Assembly (NCBI GenBank): GCA_035771175.1
Contig: CM069603.1
Coordinates: 20,374,286-20,438,285 of the forward strand
Source of the DNA: Paratinospora sagittata
Lineage: Eukaryota; Streptophyta; Magnoliopsida; Ranunculales; Menispermaceae
DNA length: 64,000 nucleotides
Reading direction: 5' to 3'
This document shows, piece after piece, positions 14,418-26,500 of the stretch. The number at the start of each line of letters is the position of its first letter. The stretch's first letter is position 1. Position numbers and translations under genes: made by a program. Under the pieces are notes generated by a model. It searched no databases, had not been told where the DNA came from, and saw only the letters and a list, made by a program, of their open reading frames with translations.

Positions 14418-17400
14418 TCAAAGCACGCCCAAAAAACTTTAGATTGAACAATTTTTTGAATTCAAATCATTTTGTAGTACTCTTGCTCTTTAACCTTCAA
14501 CTTCAAATTTTATAAAACACTCATTCTCTGATTTTCAAAAATTCAACACGCACGATATTTGCAAGTTAGATTGAGCTTTTCGAAGAGTTTTTCAAGAGAA
14601 GAAAGTAATGATTCTTGCCTTTGCAAAAAAAGGCTTCGAATTGAATTAAAATTGCAATCTGTCTTGATGTTCAGCTAGTTCTTCATTTTATCCCTTGTGT
14701 GCTAAGATTTGCAGAGGCTATCCATTGTTTAAAACTCTAAGTATATGAAGTGGTCTCGGTAAGATAACACATCAAAGAGGAACACATCACCTGTTTTGCA
14801 TCAAGAACACATCAAACAATAGCTTTCGAATTCTACAATGATCAAGCTCGAAGAACGAAGACATATCTCATGTCTAATGCATTAGTTTGATCTCTGGTGT
14901 GTAACGTAACCCCTCGATCAATCTTAGCACTAAAACTCTGAAAATTGCAAAGTCTTCAAAATCACTTTCGATATAGTATTTCATTTTTACAAAAATGTTT
15001 TTCGAAAGGTTTTAATCATAATTTTAATGAGTTTTGAATTATTTAAAAGTGTTTATTCTTATATCAAAGTGTTTTGAGTCAATGAAATGGTTCTTTAGTG
15101 TCAAAATATTAATTTTTCAAAAATAAGGCTATCCAGCAATTGGCACGTCTTAGACTAAAATCTGATATTTCTAACGAGAAAAAAGTGGGCACTTCTGCTT
15201 GCTCGATTTTTCTATTCCTTCACAGTTTTGCCAGGTTATCTTAATTGAAATATTCTCTAGTAACACCTAGATGATTCCATTGTCTCGCACGCCCAAAAAA
15301 CTTTAGATTGAACAATGTTTTGAATTCAAATCATTTTTTAGTACTCTTGCTCTTTAACCTTCAACTTCAAATTTTATAAAACACTTATTCTCTGATTTTC
15401 AAAAATTCAACACGCACGATATTTGCAAGTTAGATTGAGCTTTTCGTAGAGTTTTTCAAGAGAAGAAAGTAATGATTCTTGCCTTTGCAAAAAAAGGCTT
15501 CGAATTGAATCAAAATTGCAATCTGTCTTGATGTTCAGCTAGTTCTTCATTTTATCCCTTGTGTGCTAAGATTTGCAGAGGCTATCCATTGTTTAAAACT
15601 CTAAGTATATGAAGTAGTCTCGGTAAGATAACACATCAAAAAGGGACACATCACCTGTTTTACATCAAGAACACATCAAACAATAGCTTTCGAATTCTAC
15701 AAATATCAAGCTCGAAGAACGAAGACATATCTCATGTCTAATGCATTAGTTTGATCTTTGGTGTGTTGGGTAACCCCTCGATCAATCTCAGCACTAAAAC
15801 TCTGAAAATTGCAAAGTCTTCAAAATCACTTTCGGTATAGTATTTCATTTTGAAAAAAATTATTTTCTGAAAGCTTTTATTCATAATTTTAATGAGTTTT
15901 GAATTATTTAAAAGTGTTTAATCTTATATCAAAGTGTTTTGAGTCAATGAAATGGTTCTTTAGTGTCAAAATATTAATTTTTCAAAAATAAGGCTATCCA
16001 GCAATTGGCACGTCTTAGACTAAAATCTGATATTTCTAACGAGAAAAAGGTGGGCACTTCTGCTTTCTCGATTTTTCTATTCCTTCACAGTTTTTCCAGG
16101 TTATCTTAATTGAAATATTCTCTAGTAACACCTAGATGATTCCCATTGTCTCGCACGCCCAAAAAACTTTAGATTGAACAATGTTTTGAATTCAAATCAT
16201 TTTGTAGTACTCTTGCTCTTTAACCTTCAACTTCAAATTTAATAAAACACTCATTCTCTGATTTTCAAAAATACAACACGCACGATATTTGCAAGTTAGA
16301 TTGAGCTTTTCGAAGAGTTTTTCAAGAGAAGAAAGTAATGATTCTTGCCTTTGCAAAAAAAGGCTTCGAATTGAATCAAAATTGCAATCTGTCTTGATGT
16401 TCAGCTAGTTCTTCATTTTATCCCTTGTGTGCTAAGATTTGCAGAGGCTATCCATTGTTTAAACTCTAAGTATATGAAGTGGTCTCGATAAGATAACACA
16501 TCAAAAAGGAACACATCACCTGTTTTGCATCAAGAACACATCAAACATTAGCTTTCGAATTTTACAAAGATCAAGCTCGAAGAACGAAGACATATCTCAT
16601 GTCTAATGCATTAGTTTGATCTTTGGTGTGTAGGATAACCGCTCGATCACTCTCAGCACTAAAACTCTGAAAATTGCAAAGTCTTCAAAATCACTTTCGA
16701 TATAGTATTTCATTTTGAAAAAAAAGTTTTCTGAAAGGTTTTAATCATAATTTTAATGAGTTTTGAATTATTTAAAAGTGTTTAATCTTATATCAAAGTG
16801 TTTTGAGTCAATGAAATGGTTCTTTAGTGTCAAAATATTAATTTTTCAAAAATAAGGCTATCCAGCAATTTGCACGTCTTAGACTAAAATCTTATATTTC
16901 TAACGAGAAAAATGTGGGCACTTCTGCTTGCTCGATTTTTCTATTCCTTCACAGTTTTGCCAGGTTATCTTAATTGAAATATTCTCTAGTAACACCTAGA
17001 TGATTCCCATTGTCTCGCACCCCCAAAAAACTTTAGATTGAACAATGTTTTGAATTCAAATCATTTTTTAGTACTCTTGCTCTTTAACCTTCAACTTCAA
17101 ATTTTATAAAACACTCATTCTCTGATTTTCAAAAATTCAGCACGCACGATATTTGATAGTTAGATTGAGCTTTTCGAAGAGTTTTTCAAGAGAAGAAAGT
17201 AATGATTCTTGCCTTTGCAAAAAAAGGCTTCGAATTGAATCAAAATTGCAATCTGTCTTGATGTTCAGCTAGTTCTTCATTTTATCCCTTGTGTGCTAAG
17301 ATTTGCAGAGGCTATCCATTGTGTTAAACTCTAAGTATATGAAGTGGTCTCGGTAAGATAACACATCAAAGAGGAACACATCACCTGTCTTGCATCAAGA

Positions 17401-17860
17401 ACACATCAAACAATAGCTTTCGAATTCTACAATGATCAAGCTCGAAGAACGAAGACATATCTCATGTCTAATGCATTAGTTTGATCTCTGGTGTGTAGGG
17501 TAACCGCTCGATCAATCTTAGCACTAAAACTCTGAAAATTGCAAAGTCTTCAAAATCACTTTCGATATAGTATTTCATTTTTACAAAAATGTTTTCCGAA
17601 AGGTTTTAATCATAATTTTAATGAGTTTTGAATTATTTAAAAGTGTTTATTCTTATATCAAAGTGTTTTGAGTCATTGAAATGGTTCTTTAGTGTCAAAA
17701 TATTAATTTTTCAAAAATAAGGCTATCCAGCAATTTGCACGTCTTAGACTAAAATCTTATATTTCTAACGAGAAAAATGTGGGCACTTCTGCTTGCTCGA
17801 TTTTTCTATTCATTCACAGTTTTGCCAGGTTATCTTAATTGAAATATTCTCTAGTAACAC
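14418..17860 (+). repeat. 4-mer tandem duplication, copy 1 (3460-bp period)
   Basis: This segment and the next are near-identical at a 3460-bp offset. Shared markers are CAAAGCACGCCC (14418, 17878), GTAACGTAAC (14901, 18361), GATTCCATTG with one C missing (about 15270, 18730), GTGTGTTGGG (about 15763, 19223), TTTTTCCAGG (about 16092, 19552), TTGATAGTTAG (about 17153, 20613) and GTGTTAAACTC (about 17321, 20781). The end lies between about 17818 and 17867, inside monomer 17302. Confidence 0.88.
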
Positions 17861-20800
17861 CTAGATGATTCCCATTGTCAAAGCACGCCCAAAAAACTTT
17901 AGATTGAACAATTTTTTGAATTCAAATCATTTTGTAGTACTCTTGCTCTTTAACCTTCAACTTCAAATTTTATAAAACACTCATTCTCTGATTTTCAAAA
18001 ATTCAACACGCACGATATTTGCAAGTTAGATTGAGCTTTTCGAAGAGTTTTTCAAGAGAAGAAAGTAATGATTCTTGCCTTTGCAAAAAAAGGCTTCGAA
18101 TTGAATTAAAATTGCAATCTGTCTTGATGTTCAGCTAGTTCTTCATTTTATCCCTTGTGTGCTAAGATTTGCAGAGGCTATCCATTGTTTAAAACTCTAA
18201 GTATATGAAGTGGTCTCGGTAAGATAACACATCAAAGAGGAACACATCACCTGTTTTGCATCAAGAACACATCAAACAATAGCTTTCGAATTCTACAATG
18301 ATCAAGCTCGAAGAACGAAGACATATCTCATGTCTAATGCATTAGTTTGATCTCTGGTGTGTAACGTAACCCCTCGATCAATCTTAGCACTAAAACTCTG
18401 AAAATTGCAAAGTCTTCAAAATCACTTTCGATATAGTATTTCATTTTTACAAAAATGTTTTTCGAAAGGTTTTAATCATAATTTTAATGAGTTTTGAATT
18501 ATTTAAAAGTGTTTATTCTTATATCAAAGTGTTTTGAGTCAATGAAATGGTTCTTTAGTGTCAAAATATTAATTTTTCAAAAATAAGGCTATCCAGCAAT
18601 TGGCACGTCTTAGACTAAAATCTGATATTTCTAACGAGAAAAATGTGGGCACTTCTGCTTGCTCGATTTTTCTATTCCTTCACAGTTTTGCCAGGTTATC
18701 TTAATTGAAATATTCTCTAGTAACACCTAGATGATTCCATTGTCTCGCACGCCCAAAAAACTTTAGATTGAACAATGTTTTGAATTCAAATCATTTTTTA
18801 GTACTCTTGCTCTTTAACCTTCAACTTCAAATTTTATAAAACACTTATTCTCTGATTTTCAAAAATTCAACACGCACGATATTTGCAAGTTAGATTGAGC
18901 TTTTCGTAGAGTTTTTCAAGAGAAGAAAGTAATGATTCTTGCCTTTGCAAAAAAAGGCTTCGAATTGAATCAAAATTGCAATCTGTCTTGATGTTCAGCT
19001 AGTTCTTCATTTTATCCCTTGTGTGCTAAGATTTGCAGAGGCTATCCATTGTTTAAAACTCTAAGTATATGAAGTAGTCTCGGTAAGATAACACATCAAA
19101 AAGGGACACATCACCTGTTTTACATCAAGAACACATCAAACAATAGCTTTCGAATTCTACAAATATCAAGCTCGAAGAACGAAGACATATCTCATGTCTA
19201 ATGCATTAGTTTGATCTTTGGTGTGTTGGGTAACCCCTCGATCAATCTCAGCACTAAAACTCTGAAAATTGCAAAGTCTTCAAAATCACTTTCGGTATAG
19301 TATTTCATTTTGAAAAAAATTATTTTCTGAAAGCTTTTATTCATAATTTTAATGAGTTTTGAATTATTTAAAAGTGTTTAATCTTATATCAAAGTGTTTT
19401 GAGTCAATGAAATGGTTCTTTAGTGTCAAAATATTAATTTTTCAAAAATAAGGCTATCCAGCAATTGGCACGTCTTAGACTAAAATCTGATATTTCTAAC
19501 GAGAAAAAGGTGGGCACTTCTGCTTTCTCGATTTTTCTATTCCTTCACAGTTTTTCCAGGTTATCTTAATTGAAATATTCTCTAGTAACACCTAGATGAT
19601 TCCCATTGTCTCGCACGCCCAAAAAACTTTAGATTGAACAATGTTTTGAATTCAAATCATTTTGTAGTACTCTTGCTCTTTAACCTTCAACTTCAAATTT
19701 AATAAAACACTCATTCTCTGATTTTCAAAAATACAACACGCACGATATTTGCAAGTTAGATTGAGCTTTTCGAAGAGTTTTTCAAGAGAAGAAAGTAATG
19801 ATTCTTGCCTTTGCAAAAAAAGGCTTCGAATTGAATCAAAATTGCAATCTGTCTTGATGTTCAGCTAGTTCTTCATTTTATCCCTTGTGTGCTAAGATTT
19901 GCAGAGGCTATCCATTGTTTAAACTCTAAGTATATGAAGTGGTCTCGATAAGATAACACATCAAAAAGGAACACATCACCTGTTTTGCATCAAGAACACA
20001 TCAAACATTAGCTTTCGAATTTTACAAAGATCAAGCTCGAAGAACGAAGACATATCTCATGTCTAATGCATTAGTTTGATCTTTGGTGTGTAGGATAACC
20101 GCTCGATCACTCTCAGCACTAAAACTCTGAAAATTGCAAAGTCTTCAAAATCACTTTCGATATAGTATTTCATTTTGAAAAAAAAGTTTTCTGAAAGGTT
20201 TTAATCATAATTTTAATGAGTTTTGAATTATTTAAAAGTGTTTAATCTTATATCAAAGTGTTTTGAGTCAATGAAATGGTTCTTTAGTGTCAAAATATTA
20301 ATTTTTCAAAAATAAGGCTATCCAGCAATTTGCACGTCTTAGACTAAAATCTTATATTTCTAACGAGAAAAATGTGGGCACTTCTGCTTGCTCGATTTTT
20401 CTATTCCTTCACAGTTTTGCCAGGTTATCTTAATTGAAATATTCTCTAGTAACACCTAGATGATTCCCATTGTCTCGCACCCCCAAAAAACTTTAGATTG
20501 AACAATGTTTTGAATTCAAATCATTTTTTAGTACTCTTGCTCTTTAACCTTCAACTTCAAATTTTATAAAACACTCATTCTCTGATTTTCAAAAATTCAG
20601 CACGCACGATATTTGATAGTTAGATTGAGCTTTTCGAAGAGTTTTTCAAGAGAAGAAAGTAATGATTCTTGCCTTTGCAAAAAAAGGCTTCGAATTGAAT
20701 CAAAATTGCAATCTGTCTTGATGTTCAGCTAGTTCTTCATTTTATCCCTTGTGTGCTAAGATTTGCAGAGGCTATCCATTGTGTTAAACTCTAAGTATAT

Positions 20801-21320
20801 GAAGTGGTCTCGGTAAGATAACACATCAAAGAGGAACACATCACCTGTCTTGCATCAAGAACACATCAAACAATAGCTTTCGAATTCTACAATGATCAAG
20901 CTCGAAGAACGAAGACATATCTCATGTCTAATGCATTAGTTTGATCTCTGGTGTGTAGGGTAACCGCTCGATCAATCTTAGCACTAAAACTCTGAAAATT
21001 GCAAAGTCTTCAAAATCACTTTCGATATAGTATTTCATTTTTACAAAAATGTTTTCCGAAAGGTTTTAATCATAATTTTAATGAGTTTTGAATTATTTAA
21101 AAGTGTTTATTCTTATATCAAAGTGTTTTGAGTCATTGAAATGGTTCTTTAGTGTCAAAATATTAATTTTTCAAAAATAAGGCTATCCAGCAATTTGCAC
21201 GTCTTAGACTAAAATCTTATATTTCTAACGAGAAAAATGTGGGCACTTCTGCTTGCTCGATTTTTCTATTCATTCACAGTTTTGCCAGGTTATCTTAATT
21301 GAAATATTCTCTAGTAACAC
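17861..21320 (+). repeat. 4-mer tandem duplication, copy 2
   Basis: Second 3460-bp copy. It differs from copy 1 in only a few bases; for example copy 1 has GAAAAAAGTGGG at about 15178 where copy 2 has GAAAAATGTGGG. At its end it continues into ATGTTCCCATTG with AACAATCC, whereas copy 1 ends by switching into the CAAAGCACG form. Confidence 0.88.
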
Positions 21321-23519
21321 CTAGATGTTCCCATTGTCTCGCAACCCCAAAAAACTTTAGATTGAACAATCCTTTGAATTCAAATCATTTTTTAGTACTC
21401 TTGCTCTTTAACCTTCAACTTCAAATTTTATAAAACACTCATTCTCTGATTTTCAAAAATTCAACACGCACGATATTTGCAACTTAGATTGAGGTTTTCG
21501 AAGAGTTTTTCAAGAGAAGAAAGTAATGATTCTTGCCTTTGCAAAAAAAGGCTTCGAATTGAATCAAAATTGCAATCTGTCTTGATGTTCAGCTAGTTCT
21601 TCATTTTATCCCTTGTGTGCTAAGATTTGCAGAGGCTATCCATTGTTTAAAACTCTAAGTATATGAAGTGGTCTCGGTAAGATAACACATCAAAGAGGAA
21701 CACATCACCTGTTTTGCATCAAGAACACATCAAACAATAGCTTTCGAATTCTACAATGATCAAGCTCGAAGAACGAAGACATATCTCATGTCTAATGCAT
21801 TAGTTTGATCTCTGGTGTGTAAGGCAACCCCTCGATCAACCTTAGCACTAAAACTCTGAAAATTGCAAAGTCTTCAAAATCACTTTCGATATAGTATTTC
21901 ATTTTTACAAAAATGTTTTCCGAAAGATTTTAATCATAATTTTAAAGAGTTTTGAATTATTTAAAAGTGTTTATTCTTATATCAAAGTGTTTTGAGTCAA
22001 TGAAATGGTTCTTTAGTGTCAAAATAGTAATTTTTCAAAAATGAGGCTATCCAGCAATTGGCACGTCTTAGACTAAAATCTGATATTTCTAACGAGAAAA
22101 ATGTGGGCACTTCTGCTTGCTCGATTTTTCTATTCCTTCACAGTTTTGCCAGGTTATCTTAATTGAAATATTCTCTAGTAACACCTAGATGATTCCCATT
22201 GTCTCACACACCCAAAAAACTTTAGATTGAACAATGTTTTGAATTCAAATAATTTTTTAGTACTCTTGCTCTTTAACCTTCAACTTCAAATTTAATAAAA
22301 CACTCATTCTCTGACTTTCAAAAATACAACACGCACGATATTTGCAAGTTAGATTGAGCTTTTCGCAGAGTTTTTCAAGAGAAGAAAGTAATGATTCTTG
22401 CCTTTGCAAAAAAAAGGCTTCGAATTAAATCAAAATTGCAATCTGTCTTGATGTTCAGCTAGTTCTTCATTTTATCCCTTGTGTGCTAAGATTTGCAGAG
22501 GCTATCCACTGTTTAAACTCTAAGTATATGAAGTGGTCTCGATAAGATAACACATCAAAAAGGAACACATCACCTGTTTTGCATCAAGAACACATCAAAC
22601 AATAGCTTTCGAATTCTACAAAGATCAAGCTCGAAGAACGAAGACATATATCATGTCTAATGCATTAGTTTTATCTTTGGTGTGTAGGGTAACCGCTCGA
22701 TCACTCTCAGCACTAAAACTCTGAAAATTGCAAAGTCTTCAAAATCACTTTCGATATAGTATTTCATTTTTACAAAAATGTTTTCTGAAAGGTTTTAATC
22801 ATAATTTTAATGAGTTTTGAATTATTTAAAAGTGTTTAATCTTATATCAAAGTGTTTTGAGTCAATGAAATGGTTCTTTAGTGACAAAATATTAATTTTT
22901 CAAAAATAAGGCTATCCAGCAATTTGCACGTCTTAGACTAAAATCTGATATTTCTAACGATAAAAATGTGGGCACTTCTGCTTGCTCGATTTTTCTATTC
23001 CTTCACAGTTTTGCCAGGTTATCTTAATTGAAATATTCTCTAGTAACACCTAGATGATACCCATTGTCTCGCACGCCCAAAAAACTTTAGATTGAACAAT
23101 GTTTTGAATTCAAATCATTTTGTAGTACTCTTGCTCTTTAACCTTCAACTTCAAATTTAATAAAACACTCATTCTCTGATTTTCAAAAATACAACACGCA
23201 CGATATTTGCAAGTTAGATTGAGCTTTTCGCAGAGTTTTTCAAGAGAAGAAAGTAATGAATCTTGCCTTTGCAAAAAAAGGCTTCGAATTGAATCAAAAT
23301 TGCAATCTGTCTTGATGTTCAGCTAGTTCTTCATTTTATCCCTTGTGTGCTAAGATTTGCAGAGGCTATCCATTGTTTAAAACTCTAAGTATATGAAGTT
23401 GTCTCGGTAAGATAACACATCAAAAAGGGACACATCACCTGTTTTACATCAAGAACACATCAAACAATAGCTTTCGAATTCTACAAAGATCAAGCTCGAA
23501 GAACGAAGACATATCTCAT

Positions 23520-26500
23520 GTCTAATGCATTAGTTTGATCTCTGGTGTGTAGGGTAACCGCTCGATCAATCTTAGCACTAAAACTCTGAAAATTGCAAAA
23601 TCTTCAAAATCACTTTCGATATAGTATTCCATTTTTACAAAAATGTTTTCCGAAAGGTTTTAATCATAATTTTAATGAGTTTTGAATTATTTAAAAGTGT
23701 TTATTCTTATATCAAAGTGTTTTGAGTCATTGAAATGGTTCTTTAGTGTCAAAATATTAATTTTTCAAAAATAAGGCTATCCAGCAATTTGCACGTCTTA
23801 GACTAAAATCTTATATTTCTAACGAGAAAAATGTGGGCACTTCTGCTTGCTCGATTTTTCTATTCCTTCACAGTTTTGCCAGGTTATCTTAATTGAAATA
23901 TTCTCTAGTAACACCTAGATGTTCCCATTGTCTCGCAACCCCAAAAACTTTAGATTGAACAATGCTATGAATTCAAATCATTTTTTAGTACTCTTGCTCT
24001 TTAACCTTCAACTTCAAATTTTATAAAACACTCATTCTCTGATTTTCAAAAATTCAACACGCACGATATTTGCAACTTAGATTGAGGTTTTCGAAGAGTT
24101 TTTCAAGAGAAGAAAGTAATGATTCTTGCCTTTGCAAAAAAAGGCTTCGAATTGAATCAAAATTGCAATCTGTCTTGATGTTCAGCTAGTTCTTCATTTT
24201 ATCCCTTGTGTGCTAAGATTTGCAGAGGCTATCCATTGTTTAAAACTCTAAGTATATGAAGTGGTCTCGGTAAGATAACACATCAAAGAGGAACACATCA
24301 CCTGTTTTGCATCAAGAACACATCAAACAATAGCTTTCGAATTCTACAATGATCAAGCTCGAAGAACGAAGACATATCTCATGTCTAATGCATTAGTTTG
24401 ATCTCTGGTGTGTAAGGCAACCCCTCGATCAACCTTAGCACTAAAACTCTGAAAATTGCAAAGTCTTCAAAATCACTTTCGATATAGTATTTCATTTTTA
24501 CAAAAATGTTTTCCGAAAGATTTTAATCATAATTTTACAGAGTTTTGAATTATTTAAAAGTGTTTATTCTTATATCAAAGTGTTTTGAGTCAATGAAATG
24601 GTTCTTTAGTGTCAAAATATTAATTTTTCAAAAATGAGGCTATCCAGCAATTGGCACGTCTTAGACTAAAATCTGATATTTCTAACGAGAAAAATGTGGG
24701 CACTTCTGCTTGCTCGATTTTTCTATTCCTTCACCGTTTTGCCAGGTTATCTTAATTGAAATATTCTCTAGTAACACCTAGATGATTCCCATTGTCAAAG
24801 CACGCCCAAAAAACTTTAGATTGAACAATTTTTTGAATTCAAATCATTTTGTAGTACTCTTGCTCTTTAACCTTCAACTTCAAATTTTATAAAACACTCA
24901 TTCTCTGATTTTCAAAAATTCAACACGCACGATATTTGCAAGTTAGATTGAGCTTTTCGAAGAGTTTTTCAAGAGAAGAAAGTAATGATTCTTGCCTTTG
25001 CAAAAAAAGGCTTCGAATTGAATTAAAATTGCAATCTGTCTTGATGTTCAGCTAGTTCTTCATTTTATCCCTTGTGTGCTAAGATTTGCAGAGGCTATCC
25101 ATTGTTTAAAACTCTAAGTATATGAAGTGGTCTCGGTAAGATAACACATCAAAGAGGAACACATCACCTGTTTTGCATCAAGAACACATCAAACAATAGC
25201 TTTCGAATTCTACAATGATCAAGCTCGAAGAACGAAGACATATCTCATGTCTAATGCATTAGTTTGATCTCTGGTGTGTAACGTAACCCCTCGATCAATC
25301 TTAGCACTAAAACTCTGAAAATTGCAAAGTCTTCAAAATCACTTTCGATATAGTATTTCATTTTTACAAAAATGTTTTTCGAAAGGTTTTAATCATAATT
25401 TTAATGAGTTTTGAATTATTTAAAAGTGTTTATTCTTATATCAAAGTGTTTTGAGTCAATGAAATGGTTCTTTAGTGTCAAAATATTAATTTTTCAAAAA
25501 TAAGGCTATCCAGCAATTGGCACGTCTTAGACTAAAATCTGATATTTCTAACGAGAAAAATGTGGGCACTTCTGCTTGCTCGATTTTTCTATTCCTTCAC
25601 AGTTTTGCCAGGTTATCTTAATTGAAATATTCTCTAGTAACACCTAGATGATTCCCATTGTCTCGCACGCCCAAAAAACTTTAGATTGAACAATGTTTTG
25701 AATTCAAATCATTTTTTAGTACTCTTGCTCTTTAACCTTCAACTTCAAATTTTATAAAACACTTATTCTCTGATTTTCAAAAATTCAACACGCACGATAT
25801 TTGCAAGTTAGATTGAGCTTTTCGTAGAGTTTTTCAAGAGAAGAAAGTAATGATTCTTGCCTTTGCAAAAAAAGGCTTCGAATTGAATCAAAATTGCAAT
25901 CTGTCTTGATGTTCAGCTAGTTCTTCATTTTATCCCTTGTGTGCTAAGATTTGCAGAGGCTATCCATTGTTTAAAACTCTAAGTATATGAAGTAGTCTCG
26001 GTAAGATAACACATCAAAAAGGGACACATCACCTGTTTTACATCAAGAACACATCAAACAATAGCTTTCGAATTCTACAAATATCAAGCTCGAAGAACGA
26101 AGACATATCTCATGTCTAATGCATTAGTTTGATCTTTGGTGTGTTGGGTAACCCCTCGATCAATCTCAGCACTAAAACTCTGAAAATTGCAAAGTCTTCA
26201 AAATCACTTTCGGTATAGTATTTCATTTTGAAAAAAATTATTTTCTGAAAGCTTTTATTCATAATTTTAATGAGTTTTGAATTATTTAAAAGTGTTTAAT
26301 CTTATATCAAAGTGTTTTGAGTCAATGAAATGGTTCTTTAGTGTCAAAATATTAATTTTTCAAAAATAAGGCTATCCAGCAATTGGCACGTCTTAGACTA
26401 AAATCTGATATTTCTAACGAGAAAAAGGTGGGCACTTCTGCTTTCTCGATTTTTCTATTCCTTCACAGTTTTTCCAGGTTATCTTAATTGAAATATTCTC

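Larger units (their letters stand above)
13140..23520 (+). repeat. 12-monomer higher-order block, expanded sister of 23.5-30.4 kb
   Basis: Variants running from the middle of monomer 12979 to the middle of monomer 23356 recur in order in the next block. Examples are AACAATGCTATG (about 13585 and 23965), the CAAAGCACGCCC replacement (14418, 24796), GTAACGTAACC (14901, 25278), TTGATAGTTAG (about 17153, 27531), AACAATCCTTTG (about 21367, 28285) and TCACACACCC (about 22203, 29121). The offset starts at about 10377 bp (12 monomers) and falls to about 6917 bp (8 monomers) after the internal 4-mer duplication. Ends are approximate because the switch points lie inside monomers. Confidence 0.8.
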
